A DNA stretch of 64,000 nt from Toxorhynchites rutilus septentrionalis (GCF_029784135.1 NC_073745.1:76503569-76567568); one strand, 5' to 3'; counted from the stretch's first letter, positions 12,000 through 22,755 are shown. A program made the numbers and translations. Notes: generated by a model from the sequence alone, not told the origin.

Positions 12000-12590
12000 A
12001 TTTAGATACAGTTATAGTGTCATATGAGGGTTAAAAGGTTTGCTATCTGTTTTCAGAATAATGGTTTTCATTTCTTTAAAAATGGCGATTGTATGTGCTA
12101 ATATATGAAAATTGACTCAAACTCATAATCGTACGCTGGTTGAAGTTTCAACTCGATTTCGAAGGCTTTGGCCAATTTCCAAATCTCATCATTAGTATGG
12201 TATCCCTTGTTCATTGTAACTATCTTTTGCTGTTTTTGGCCTTATCTACGAGTTTTTTGGTGTGTTCGGAAGGAATATTTAGCAGTTTTTTCATCAAGTG
12301 GTTTTTAAAATCGTTATTTTTAGAAAGTTAATGGTTTCTAAATTTTCTACACAGATATCTTCCTCAGTTTTTTCACTGAGATTGATGTCGGAAGATTGTG
12401 GAGGAATATCAATAGCTTTTGAGTAATTGTAATGTAACCATGTGCGAACCATATATGTCTAAGGTTCTGTTTCATTATCTTGGCAAAACTTAAATCCTCG
12501 ATTCCATCACATTTTGATGACACTTTGCTTCATCTTTTCCTCCATCATCGATAAAAACCAAATTGAGCAAACAAAAAGTTTGTAATGTGC
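12000..12590. other. Block interrupting LINE 2 between RT and thumb
   Basis: LINE 3 shows the RT palm and thumb as adjacent, but here about 600 bases without similarity separate them. No terminal repeats or protein match are seen. It may be a diverged insertion or scrambled element sequence. Confidence 0.4.
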
Positions 12591-13720
12591 CTAGGAAGGG
12601 CAACTTGAATGCCCGAGCACAGAGGGACAACCAGTTTTAATGGTCGAAAATGTCAAACCATTATTTATAGCCCAATTGTCTAGATTGGACAAGGAACGCT
12701 GTACCGATTGTTTCAGTAATGTTCTATCTCTATCAGCCGTCCAGAGACAAGCATCATCTGCGAATTGTGTCAGTACACAATCTCTTGCGATGTAATTATC
12801 AATATCGGGCACATAAACTTTGTATAAGAAAGGGCTAAGCGTTGACCCCTGAGCTAGTTCAAAATTGCTCGTTCTGTGGCACATCTCCTGATTATTAAAG
12901 TAAAAATACATAATTTTTGTTGACAGCAAGGTGAACAAAAAAGTGGTCAGTAATTGAGGTACTCCATAGTCTTGTAATTTTATACATAGTTTATCAATAA
13001 ATACGTTATCGTAGATACCTTGCACGTATATGAACACAGCTACTAGCTCTTTCTTGAGTTCAAACGCTTTTTGAATATCAGTTGCCAAAAGAGCAAGACA
13101 TTCTCTTAAACTTCTTCCTTGACGAAATCCGTACTGTGTGTTGGAAAGAATGTGATTCTTCTCAGCCCATGTTTGCAACCTATTAAACATCATCTTTTCC
13201 AGAGTCCGAGAAAGACAACTAATAAGACTTATTGGCCGATAAGACTCAATGTCTTCAGAATCCTTTCCAGGTTTCATGATTGGCACCACTTTGACATCTC
13301 TATTTGACATGTTGTTGAAAATTTTACTTAAAATCTTCTTAGCTGACGCAGGGAGATTTTTCAGAAGATCGAACCTTATGTTGTCTAATCCAGGAGCAGA
13401 ATTCGAGCAATCTACATTTCTAAAAGTGTGACTTTACCTCCAAGTGACAAAGTAGAATTCGGTCGATTAGTGAAATTTGGAGCACAATGTTGAACAAAAG
13501 CCGGGCAAATTTTATCAGCGAAGCCATGTAACCGCTCATGACTCCATGCTTCTTCTGTAACATCAGGAACAACTATGTTTCGCAGTCTCCTAGCTAAAGT
13601 CCACAGTTTTTTTTAAAGAAGTGTTTCTATCGAAAGTGCCCATAATGTTCCTCCAATATTCCTTTTTTTTTTGTCTTTGAACATTTTTTTTTATTTTGAC
13701 CTCGAGTTGTTTGTAACTGG
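12591..13720 (-). pseudogene. LINE 2 reverse transcriptase
   Basis: The minus-strand frame 13310-12591 holds VVPIMKPGKDSEDIESYRPI, then TQYGFRQGRSLRECLALL, a VAVFIYVQGIYDNVFIDKL segment, SPFLYKVYVPDID, and the catalytic QFADDACLWTA. Upstream, after a frameshift, come a CSNSAPGLDNIRFDLLK segment (about 13330-13420) and a KKEYWRNIMGT segment near 13640-13690 that corresponds to AKKRGYWRKFVNG in LINE 3. The FADD residues are intact. The usual phenylalanine-rich D of motif A is partly altered (VQGIYDNV versus IKGAFDSV in LINE 3). It is frameshifted and interrupted, hence inactive. Confidence 0.85.
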
Positions 13721-13729
13721 TGGATCACA

Positions 13730-14770
13730 CCATTGAGGAAGTGGCGGATCCTTCGGCTGAAGGAGGCCTGGTTGATGATAGCTCAGGATTTGGATTGCGG
13801 CTTGTTTGGAGAATGGAAAACACTTGGTAAACTTCTAAAAATACTTTGGAATTTATTTCCGTTGTTGCTCGGTCAAAGGTTGGATTTGGAATGGAAAAAT
13901 ATTGCATTGGTAGGGATCAATTCGTATGCTGTGTTTGTATGTATGCGTTTGGCTCCTGTTCTGCTGTGCATCGGGTGAGTGTGTTGGTTTTGGATTTGTC
14001 ATACACACTGCTTTTGATGGGAAGGGAGTGGCTTGGTTGGGGAATAGGATAGGGATGATATGGGGCATTATTTCATGGGGCAATTTCTTCATTCGCGCTG
14101 TCGATCGCGAACAGTAACTTAAATAGTTTTCCTTAGAACCATTTTTTCTGAAACGAACAAAGGCATCAGGTCGTTCTATCTCCATTTTCGAGCAAAAAGC
14201 ATCCCACCATAAGGTTGGCGCCTGTTCGGGCGCAGGCGCAACCCATCAGAATTAACTGTAAATTATCACTCGCTAGAAAACTAAAACTCTTAAAAGTAGT
14301 TCAAAGATGAACTGCTCGTGATAATTGCGGTGAAACTCTGGAATTTTGCGTTGGAAGGAAGAACGAATGGTGCCTCTTATAACAAATTAGTATTTTTTAT
14401 TCACGGATTAGAAATTACACCATTGCGTTCACACGTGGAATAGCTGCTGCACCGTCGGAGAATGCAACTGTACCCGTTTGCTGTTATTCTCCTGCTACTG
14501 CTGTTGTTGTTATTTCTGCTGCTGCTTATTGCGTGGTGGTCATTATAACACTGGTTAAAGTTGGTGGTGGGAAGAAAAATGCACGATTGTTGCAGGAATA
14601 TTGCTCGGTGGTCGTCGGAATACTAGATGTGGAGCGCATCGTGCTCGCCACTTTTATAGCGGATTGCATTGATTCACACTTTCGGTGGGCGTGGTTTCAG
14701 TTGCTATGTTTTGGTCGGCACTCGGAGCGTCGGGCGCGAACAGCGCCATTCTGCGACTATTCATACGAAG
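13730..14770 (-). mobile_element. Unrelated insertion in LINE 2, possibly an LTR retrotransposon fragment
   Basis: LINE 2 coding can be followed to about 14775 and resumes near 13720. The interior has no LINE similarity. On the minus strand there is a TATAAAAG box near 14660 and an AATAAA-like segment near 14400. Around 14220-14235 lies TGCGCCCGAACAGG, which resembles a tRNA-Lys primer-binding site (TGGCGCCCGAACAGGGAC). Downstream is an ATG-led frame (14185-13853) rich in P, S, T and Q without a known domain. This fits an LTR, a primer-binding site and a leader. However, no second LTR and no target duplication were found, so the call is tentative. Confidence 0.35.
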
Positions 14771-14774
14771 AGGT

Positions 14775-15233
14775 TTTGTTTGAGATTCCATAGCTGATTC
14801 ATTGATATTTTTCAGTAAATGCTCATACTGATCCAAAAAATACATTGACTGATCTAACTCTTTCATTCTGTCATCTATCACAGATGAAAATGTATTCCAA
14901 TTTATATTTCTACACAGGTCAATTGGTATGTCTACAAACTCAATATCTGTAAATATATATATATATATATGTAACTAAAATAGGTAGATGATCAGTATTC
15001 GCTGGATCTGGAATGGTTAGCCATGAGCAATTTAGTGACAACGATGATTTACATAAAGACAGATCAATTCGTGAACTACGAACCGGGGGTGCAGCCACTC
15101 TTGTAATTTCACCTGTGTTAAGCACGTTCAATTGAAACTCTTCAATTATATCATACAACAACCGTGCTCGAGAATCGTCTTCACTTTCACCCCATGCAGT
15201 ACCATGGGCGTTGAAATCACCCGAAACAAACAT
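14775..15233 (-). pseudogene. LINE 2 endonuclease C-terminal part
   Basis: The frame contains VSGDFNAHGTAWG, GEITRVAAPPVRSSRIDLSL and NTDHLPILV. These are the GDFN, substrate-loop and SDH-type motifs of the apurinic-like endonuclease that nicks the target. About 150 residues expected before GDFN are missing: the end of ORF1 runs directly into this segment near 15235, so an internal deletion is likely. After a short TA microsatellite (about 14949-14972) a further segment to 14775 corresponds to the linker between endonuclease and RT. Confidence 0.8.
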
Positions 15234-15744
15234 CGGCTGCGGGATTAATGGGAGCAGATTGCCGAAATGATTGCTCTTCTAAATCATCGTTGTTCGTATC
15301 TTCATCAGTCAAACTACAATATAAGTTAGCATTGGTGAAGTCTGGTGTAGTTGATAGTGATTTGACAATTTGCGCATAATACAACTTCGATTTGTTGATT
15401 ATTTCCTTTCTCAGGCTTTTCGTCTTGGTCTTGTACTGTGGACATAATCTAGTTTCAGCATGAACACCCTTGCAAGCGAAACAAGTGTCTCTCGGAACCT
15501 CACAAATTGTTTCATCGTGAGTTCCTCCACATCTGATACACTTAGCCTTGTTATTACACAGGTTGTGGTGTGGTGTGGTTGAACTTTTTGCACCTTTCAC
15601 AAACCATAACCTTTGGGGTGAAAATTCGAACCGGGATAAGCGCATGGTCAATTTCGAGATACGTAGGAAGTAAGGTCCCTTGAAAGGTAATCTTAACGGA
15701 GCGAGATGGAAAATATTGTTTAGGTGAGTTTGGAATACTTTCAA
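15217..15744 (-). pseudogene. LINE 2 ORF1 (gag-like) with CCHC zinc knuckles
   Basis: The minus-strand frame includes CIRCGGTHDETIC followed by CFACKGVHAETRLC, two consecutive zinc-knuckle motifs typical of ORF1 proteins of I/R1/Jockey-group elements, which bind element RNA. The N-terminal half of the protein continues, out of frame, to 15870. It is then cut by ITmD37E copy 1 and resumes at 17175-17235 (a CASCTEN segment joined to PAPALKLMEWW). The protein is therefore disrupted. The function is inferred from the family. Confidence 0.75.
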
Positions 15745-15873
15745 CTAGCCTTTGACATTCGATTTGAGTCTGCCATCTTTGAATTTACCGCTTCCTTGAT
15801 TAACCACGTGTTCGAAATCGATCTCGGCTTCATCCACCACTCCATTAATTTCAACGCTGGAGCAGGGAATATA

Positions 15874-17172
15874 AAGGGTGTGTCACATCAAATTGCATCA
15901 CGGAAAAAAACGCTGTAGAAATTTAATTTTTAGGAATTATATCTTCAGCTTTCGCTTATAATCAGATAAGAGTGTATAGATCACGTTGGCCATGCTTCAC
16001 TGTCAATTTTTCGTAAATTTGGAAAAATGTCGACGAAAGAAAAAGAGCGTCGTGAATTAATCCTGCGCACTCATTTCGAGAATCCGGAGTTGTCAAATCG
16101 GGACATCGGTAAGATGCTGGAAATCGTTCAATCCACGGTCAGCAGAGTACTAAAACAATACTTCGAGAACCTAACCATCGACCGGAAGGTGAAGAACGGC
16201 AAAAATGGATGCTCCGTCCGTGAAAAAGATCACAAGCGCGTAGTTAAGCAGTTTAGACGTGATCCGAGAAGTTCGGTCCGGGATGTCGCCAATAAGCTGA
16301 ATTTGTCAAGTTCATTCGTCCAGCGGACCAAGCAGCGGGAGGGCCTGCGTACATACAAGGTCCAGAAGGCTCCTAACCGCGACGAAAGGCAAAACATGGT
16401 GGGGAAGACGTGAGCCCGGAAGCTGTACACCGAAATGCTGACGAAGCCGCATTGCCTGGTAATGGACGACGAAACCTACGTCAAAGCGGACTTTCGTCAG
16501 CTGCCGGGCCTGTTGTTCTTCTCCGCAGAGGACAAATTCAGCGTTCCGGAGGAGATTCGCAAGCAGAAACTATTCAAGTTTGCCAAAAAGTACATGGTGT
16601 GGCAAGCGATCTGCTCTTGCGGAAAGCGGAGCGCCCCCTTCGTGATGACCGACACGGTAAACGGGCAGGTTTACCTTAAGGATTGCCTACAGAAGCGCTT
16701 ACTACCACTATTGAAGCAGCACGAGGGCCCGACCATCTTCTGGCCGGATCTCGCTCCGTGCCACTATTCAAAGGACGTGTTGGAGTGGTACGCCGCCAAC
16801 GGGGTCACCTTCGTGCCAAAGGAAATGAACCCGCCCAACGCGCCGGAGCTTCGCCCAATAGAGAAATATTGGGCGATTATGAATCAGGCCCTCCGGAAGA
16901 ACCCAAAAGTTGTCAAATCGGAGGCGGACTTCAAGAGAAAATGGATTTCTGTTCAAAAAAAACTACAACCTGACGTTGTACAGAACCTTATGGACGGGGT
17001 AAAGAGGAAGGTGCGAGCATACGGGCTTGGGCTCGAAGTATGAATAAAAAGAAAATGCCAAAAGTTGTTTAATAGTTTTTATTTTACTGTCTAAAATTTT
17101 CAAAAGGATCGGTCTACTGGGCGAATTTCTACAGCGTTTTTTCCGTGATGCAATTTGATGTGACACATTCTT
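15874..17172 (+). mobile_element. ITmD37E transposon copy 1 (in LINE 2 ORF1)
   Basis: The left terminus AAGGGTGTGTCACATCAAAT at 15874 is matched by an inverted, slightly mutated right terminus (ATTTGATGTGACACATTCTT) ending at 17172, with TA on both sides (15872-15873 and 17173-17174). The 1.3-kb length is the same as the copies at 43190-44487 and 50769-52045. Joining the flanks restores a continuous ORF1 reading in LINE 2, so it inserted after LINE 2. Confidence 0.93.
16027..17043 (+). pseudogene. ITmD37E transposase, one nonsense codon
   Basis: The protein would be about 338 residues, a cut-and-paste DD37E transposase of the Tc1/mariner superfamily. The N-terminal helix-turn-helix ([20 protein letters not shown]...) and the catalytic core ([37 protein letters not shown]) are present. 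A TGA at 16411-16413 stands where the intact copy at 43319-44335 has CGA, a single C-to-T change in a CpG. This splits the frame into 128 and about 210 residues. Otherwise the two copies differ by few residues, suggesting a recent common source. Confidence 0.9.
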
Positions 17173-17752
17173 TATTTTCTGTACAACTTGCACAGTAACT
17201 AATTTTCAACAGATTCATTCGGGAATCGACGGGACATTTTTTTTTTCCAAAATATATATTTTTATAAAGGCTCATATGGCGTTAGCCTCACGGGGCCGGG
17301 AGTTCAATACAATTTTTCTTATTATCTATGTTAGTAATATGTAACCGATTACTCGCGGTTGGCTCGAGGTTAGTATTACAAGTGTTTTCGTAATTGGGAT
17401 GTTGCTGTCTCCAATGCTCTGTACGTGTGCCCGACACGGGATACTTCCTATTAGGATGCAACTGACCATTTATCAGCAACGCCCCCCTAGTCTGTACCCC
17501 ATATCTAGCGTGGTGCGTCTTTCTCGACTCGAGGAATCCAGGATAGAATGGTCACTAGCCGGCGCAATCATCAGTTCGTGTAGAGTTGTCATGAGCGGTA
17601 CAACCTTTGGCTCTTGTTGAATGATCAGTGGACTGCACAACCTTTGGCCCGTGTGTCTGTAAAGAGTGTGTGTATGTATTGCCGCGACTAAGTAAAAGTT
17701 TATAGATCGGATAGGAGGGATATGAAACGGGGACACAACGAAGGAAACATCA

Positions 17753-18604
17753 TTAAACGTTGACATCGGCGTTTCTGAGGAACAGGTATAGATGAAGCAG
17801 AAGATCAGGATCACGGCTACCTAAGATATCCCGGACGGGGATATCCGATTGTCTGCCTTGTGCTTTTAGTGCTCTAGAGAGCTGAGAGCGAGCAGCATGG
17901 AACCGGATACACGACCAGACAACATGCTCGATGTCGTGGTGGCCATCGCCACAATCACAAAGATTGTTTGCTGCGAGCCCAATGCGATAGAGATGCGCGT
18001 TTAGGTTGTAGTGATTGGACATAAGCCGAGATATCACGCGAATGAAATCACGACCTACATTCAATCCCTTGAACCATGCCCTCGTCGAGACCTTAGGGAT
18101 AATCGTGTGTAACCAACGACCGAACTCATCTCCACTCCACATGCGCTGCCAACTTACGAGCGTATACTGACGAGGAATGTGGAAAAATTCATTATAAGCA
18201 ATTTGCCTTTCAAAAAGAGTGCCTTCTAAAGCGCCCACCTTAGCTAGCGAGTCCGCTTTCTCATTCCCCGGAATCGAGCAATGAGAGGGAACCCATGCTA
18301 AGGTAATCTTGAATAATTTTTCGACCAAAACACTCAATAGTTGTCTTATTCTTGTTAGGAAATAAGATGAGCGTTTATCAACCTTCATTGAGCGGATTGC
18401 CTCTAATGAGCTGAGACTGTCTGAAAAAATAAAATAGTGGTCGATGGGCAATGTTTCAATGATCCCCAGTGCGTAGTATATCGCACCCAAGTCAGCAACA
18501 TACACGCAACAAGGATCTTTGAGTTTGAAAGAGGCACTGGAATTTTCATTGAAGATGCCGAAGCCAGTGGACCCGTTTATGAATGAACCGTCAGTAAAGA
18601 ACAT
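17753..18604 (-). pseudogene. LINE 3 RNase H and C-terminal zinc motif
   Basis: The frame begins MFFTDGSFINGSTGFGIFNE and continues with YVADLGAIYYAL, YFIFSDSLSSLEAIRS and WVPSHCSIPGNEKADSLAK. These are the RNase H motifs that degrade element RNA during cDNA synthesis. The usual glutamate (AE in LINE 2) is aspartate here (ADLGAIY). Past RNase H there is CDCGDGHHDIEHVVWSC, a CCHC motif. The 283-residue frame is open to its natural stop at 17753, but it is out of frame with the upstream thumb region that it overlaps at 18577-18604. Confidence 0.85.
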
Positions 18605-19997
18605 TTTATCAGATCCAACTTTCCCATATTCTGCCGGGTAAGGTACTCATGGTATAAAGACATAAAACTTGACTGAGGAATCAGTTGGAGTAGATTTTCG
18701 AAGTTATCAATCACCAATGGATTCATGATCTTGCAACGGATGAGAAATCTGTAGGATAATTCTGTGAACCGAAGAGTAAGCGAGGGTACTCCTGCCAAAA
18801 CTCCGAGACTCATCGTATGTGTCGAATGCAAACACCCCATTGCTATACGCAAGCAACGATATTGTATTCTCTCCAGCTTGAGAATATGAATCTTGGCAGC
18901 TGATCGGAAGCAAAAACTGCCATATTCTAACACTGATAATATCGTTGATTTGTATAACTGAATGAGGTCTCCTGGATGGGCACCCCACCATGTTCCGGTT
19001 ATTGTTTGGAGAAAATTGATTCTTTGCTGGCATTTCTGTTTCAAATACGCAATGTGTATTTCCCAGGTACATTTAGAGTCAAAATATACTCCAAGGTATT
19101 TGAAAAACATCGAGTGCCTGATCGTTTTGCCGGATAGGTGAAGCTGGAATTGGGCGGGTTCGTGCTTCCTAGAAAAAACGACCATTTCGGTTTTCTCCGT
19201 AGAGAATTCGATACCCAGCTTGAGAGCCCACGTGAACAGATTGTTCAGGGTATCTTCAAGGATTTTTGCAGAACGGCGGGATTAGTACCCGTGATGGAAA
19301 TAACTCCATCGTCTGCAAGTTGTCTCAACGTGCAATCTCTAGTTAGACAATCATCTATATCATTGACGTAAAAACTGTACAAGAGGGGGCTTAGGCAGGA
19401 GCCTTGTGGTAGGCCCATAAAACTGTATCGAGAAGATTTCAAGCTGCCATGATTGAAAAACATGTGCTTTTCTGACAGTAAATTGTACAGGAAATTATTC
19501 AGAATTGGTGAAAGTCCACGATTATGAAGTTTCTCTGAGAGAATTTCCATGGAAACAGAATCAAATGCCCCTTTGATATCAAGAAAAACGGAAGCCATTT
19601 GTTCTTTGCGAGCAAATGCGATTTGGATTTCAGAAGATAGCAGCGCGAGACAATCATTCGTCACTTTACCTCGGCGGAAGCCAAACTGCGTATTTGACAG
19701 CAAATTGTTCGTTTCGACCCACTTGTCCAAACGAAGTAGAATCATTTTCTCTAACAATTTACGAATACGAGAATACGAGTTGTGATCGCAAGCCGGCTTG
19801 TTGGGTTTCCGTATGGCTATCACTCTCACTTGTCTCCAGTCATGCGGGACAATATTCAGCTCCAGAAACTTGTTGAACAAGTTCAGCAAACGCTGTTTTG
19901 CCAAGTCGGGAAAATTCTTCAACAAGTTGAATTTAATCTTGTCCGACCCCGGAGCTGAATTGTTACATGAGAGGAGGGCAATTGAGAATTCCACCAT
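18577..19997 (-). pseudogene. LINE 3 reverse transcriptase
   Basis: Two frames carry the RT. The first (19997-19245) has NNSAPGSDKIKFNLLKNFPD, NTQFGFRRGKVTNDCLALL, VFLDIKGAFDSVSMEIL, GLPQGSCLSPLLYSFYVNDI and QLADDGVISITG, where the usual F/Y-ADD is LADD. The second (19185-18577) has VVFSRKHEPAQFQLHL and KYLGVYFDSKCTWEIHIAYL, the thumb region. The frames are separated by a frameshift near 19200. RT would reverse-transcribe the element RNA at the nick. Motif A aspartate (FDS) and the two ADD aspartates are intact. Confidence 0.88.
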
Positions 19998-20485
19998 CGA
20001 AAATTCTCATAGTCGCATTGGAGCGGAATGTCGCGTACGACGCTTTGTGCAGGAACGGAATCGGGACAAACCTTTCTTGCAAATTTGAAAATCCAACGGT
20101 CAGAGTATTCCTCACTTTCATTTGTATGGTTCCAGCCACGCATTCTCCTAGCCGTATTCCAAAGAGTGCTCATAGCGGTCTCCCTTGACAAACCATTGAC
20201 GAACTTTCGCCAATATCCACGCTTTTTTGCTTTAATCAGACCTTTTAGTTTGGCTTCTAGAGCTTGGTGCTTACGAAACCATTCCACTAGTCCAGTTTTC
20301 CGGAATTTTTTGAAAGCGAATGATTTTTCAAGGTAGACCTTTGAACACTCCTTGTCCCACCAAAGTGATGGAGGACGACGTCGTAAAGTGGTAGCAGGAA
20401 CACGTTTCTTTTGAGCTTGAAGTGCGCTTTCGTAAATCAAACTCGATATAAAATTATACTCTTCGAGTGGAGGAAGTTCATGCAT
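19919..20485 (-). pseudogene. LINE 3 linker between endonuclease and RT
   Basis: The 188-residue frame includes RRRPPSLWWDKECSKVYLEK, a WW-type segment common between endonuclease and RT of I/R1 elements, and KAKKRGYWRKFVNGLSRETA. It overlaps the RT frame out of register near 19950, showing a frameshift. No separate enzymatic role is known for this region. Confidence 0.7.
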
Positions 20486-20637
20486 TGAAACAAGTGCTTC
20501 AGATATTATTTCTGCAAATTTTCTCCAGTCAATATTTTTCGTGAGGTCATACGCAATATCGACTGACTCACGAGAACATGATTCATTGGCGATCGATAAA
20601 ATTATTGGCAGGTGGTCACTACCGTGGGGATCTTGGA

Positions 20638-21540
20638 TTACCTTCCACGTGCAATCCAGGGATAACGAAGAAGAGCTATGTCTAGCATGCTTGCCCGTGC
20701 AGGAGGGTTGGCTATTCTAGTTGCTTCCCCAGTATTCAAAACTGTCAATTTGAAGTTGTCACACAGATCATAAATCAAAGTGGCACGGTTGTCATCGTAG
20801 AGTGAACCCCATGCTGTTCCATGGGAGTTGAAGTCACCTAAGATTAGCCGCGGCTCCGGCAGTGCCTCGATGATATCAAAAAACTGATGGCGGCCAACCA
20901 TAGTTCTTGGAGGAATATATATCGAGGCAATGCAGAGGTCTTTGCCATTGATTTGTGTCTGGCAAGCGACAACTTCAATGCCTGTCATCGATGGGAGAGT
21001 GACTCTATAGAAGGAGTGACATTTTTTGATCCCCAATAGTACGCCACCAAACGAGTCATTTCGATCGAGGCGAATAATGTTGAAATCGTGGAAATTCAGT
21101 TCGTCGGCTGAAGAAAGCCATGTTTCACAGAGGGAAAATACATCACAATTAGAACTATGAATTAAAAATTCAAATTGATATAGTTTAGGGATGATGCTTC
21201 TGTGCACCCGTGGCCGAGTGGTTAGCGTCTCACATTATCATGCCGGGTGTTCGGGTTCGATTCCCGTTCTGGCCGGGGGATTTTTCGTCAAAGAAATTTC
21301 CTTCGACTTGCACTGTGGTCATGCGTATTCGAGAGCTTGCCCCTCGGAATACATTCAAGGCGTGTTATTTGGCTTAAGAAATCTCGACCAAGTATTAATA
21401 AATGACGCTAGTTAATGCATACGTAGAGACGGCAAAAGTTCCACAAGGGAACGTTAACGCCATTCAAGAAGAAGAAGAAGATGATGCTTCTGCAATTCCA
21501 CTGTATTACAGTGGTCAAATCCTTGACCTCTTGCACTGAA
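20638..21540 (-). pseudogene. LINE 3 apurinic-like endonuclease, split by a SINE
   Basis: Domains of the target-nicking endonuclease are recognisable. The start IQWNCRS lies at about 21493-21515, right of the SINE, and continues at 21190 with IIPKLYQFEFLIHSS. Then come VFSLCETWLSS (catalytic E), IYIPPRTMVG, ILGDFNSHGTAWGS and ARASMLDIAL. A frameshift near 20650 precedes the SDHLPI motif at about 20600-20620. Removing the SINE and one target-site copy joins the two halves in frame, so the frameshift, not the SINE, may have come first or second; the order cannot be told. Confidence 0.85.
21203..21480 (+). mobile_element. tRNA-derived SINE with target-site duplication
   Basis: The head reads like a tRNA: A-box TGGCCGAGTGG at about 21211-21221 and B-box GGTTCGATTCC at about 21254-21264. 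A tRNA-unrelated body follows and the tail is a (GAA)n repeat at 21466-21480. The direct repeat ATGATGCTTCTG flanks it at 21191-21202 and 21481-21492 (13 bases if the preceding G is counted). It resembles mosquito tRNA-related SINEs transcribed by RNA polymerase III. It lies antisense inside the LINE 3 endonuclease domain. Confidence 0.92.
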
Positions 21541-22002
21541 TCAGGCATCGAGGGAAATGAACGCTGCTAAAAAACCACATTTTTCTTTCAAAAATGTTCT
21601 CACAATCGGAAGCAAACATAATACTATGCTTTTAAGAGGGTCATTTATATTTAAAGCATTTAAAATATTGTCCACCAGGTCAGAAAGCGTAAGCAAGCCA
21701 GATTGTGGCTGTTGCCTCGACCGCGAAAAAGGAACAGACGTGTTGGGCTCTGCTCCGGGAAGTGCTGAGGACCCCTGGTGCGTAGAAGAACCGCTTAAAC
21801 CAGGAGGTACTTGCTTCGGTCTATTCTCAGCACGTTCGATACGAGGTTTCATTCCAACTTGGGAAGTTTCGGTCTTCTTTCTGACATTGTCAAGAACCTC
21901 CATCTCGACTGGCAGGGTTTCTCCAGAACCCCCGCTTTCGGGGTCCATAATAGCGAAGAATTCCTTATTATTTCTTTTGAATAATAACTTTCTACCAAAC
22001 AA
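21541..22002 (-). pseudogene. LINE 3 upstream frame (ORF1 end or ORF2 start)
   Basis: A 153-residue frame with a polar, S/P/Q-rich middle and a hydrophobic C-terminal stretch (LVDNILNALNINDPLKSIVL). No zinc knuckles are seen, unlike LINE 2 ORF1. It stops just before the endonuclease start. Some I-like elements end ORF1 with such a segment. I cannot assign a function. Confidence 0.4.
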
Positions 22003-22150
22003 TGAGCCGAACTATAAAAGAATAACAACAAAATGATACTTATCTCTGGGGCAGAAACACAATAGAACACAATAGAATAAACCCCAACTGAACTGTTGAC
22101 CGATTTAATACTCGACTACACTAGCCAATGGTTGAGCTGCGAATGAACTC

Positions 22151-22567
22151 ATAAAATTATATTACCCTGACAAAAAATTTCAACAGTAATTCAATATACT
22201 CTTTATGTAAGTCAATGAACTTTTTTCATTTTTACTCATAAAATAAATAAATTGCAGATTTTTTTCGTGCTCAACTTTTATGAGGATACACGTGATGTTC
22301 GATTCCAGGAAAATGAATGTAACCTGATCTCGCTCGACATTCAATATAGTAGCAACATTATTACTACACAGCGGTTTACAATCCACCTTTGGTTTCCCGG
22401 AAGGTGTCGCCAATGAACTCGTCGGGTGTTATCCTGCGTTCCATACACTGAGGCTTAACCCTCATCATACGCCATAACAACACATCCCACACACACCGAA
22501 GCCCATGTAAAGCTAATTTTATTACCAAATTTTTATCCACCCTTCTCTTCCTCTTCTCTCATTGCAG
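22151..22567. other. Intron end upstream of the first visible catulin exon
   Basis: AT-rich sequence with no ORF of note, ending in a pyrimidine tract (CTTCTCTTCCTCTTCTCTCATTGCAG) that serves as the 3' splice site at 22567. Confidence 0.6.
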
Positions 22568-22755
22568 GCTCATCGATAGAGCGATTATGTGATATTGCGG
22601 CAACGGATCCGGTGGGTTATTCGCCCCGGCCTAATCCGATTGACGACAGAGGACCGATGATACGGGCGGCCCGGACCCTGCTGAGCTCGGTGACGCGGGT
22701 GCTCCTGCTGGCCGATATCGTGGTCGTTAAACAGTTATTATTAGCCAAAGACAGG
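22568..22755 (+). CDS. CTNNAL1: Alpha-catulin exon (first in window)
   Basis: 188 bases. The acceptor TTGCAG precedes and donor GTAAGT follows. The exon starts with two bases completing a codon and ends on a codon boundary. It encodes [34 protein letters not shown] and [20 protein letters not shown], the helical region that in human catulin reads [25 protein letters not shown]. The match to catulin is clear. Earlier exons are outside the window. Confidence 0.9.

Larger units (their letters stand above)
10143..17240 (-). mobile_element. Non-LTR retrotransposon with RNase H (LINE 2), I/R1/LOA-group-like, interrupted
   Basis: Read on the minus strand, the order is ORF1 with zinc knuckles (right of 15217, continuing beyond the transposon at 15874-17172 to about 17235), a partial endonuclease, reverse transcriptase, RNase H, a C-terminal CCHC, and an A-rich tail (T-run at 10142-10155). 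The element is interrupted by ITmD37E copy 1, by an unrelated segment at about 13730-14770, and by a 600-base block at about 12000-12590. It closely parallels LINE 3 next to it in domain order and wording of motifs. Its 5' end abuts the A-rich 3' tail of LINE 3 near 17240. Confidence 0.75.
17246..22150 (-). mobile_element. Non-LTR retrotransposon with RNase H (LINE 3), I-like, near full length
   Basis: On the minus strand the order is an upstream frame (22002-21541), endonuclease, linker, RT, RNase H, then a 3' region ending in an A-run near 17237-17248. The only internal insertion seen is the SINE at 21203-21480. The domain order and shared phrases (TWWGAHP, EHVVWSC) place it in the same group as LINE 2. 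Frameshifts in several domains show it is dead. The 5' boundary near 22150 is a guess from loss of similarity. Confidence 0.78.

Noticed and set aside
21203..21275. Functional tRNA gene
   Set aside because: A and B boxes are present, but the sequence is followed by a SINE body with a GAA tail and target duplication, and the acceptor stem is not paired well.
22568..22755. Alpha-catenin exon instead of catulin
   Set aside because: [13 protein letters not shown] and later [13 protein letters not shown] and [11 protein letters not shown] match catulin and differ from alpha-catenin at the same places.
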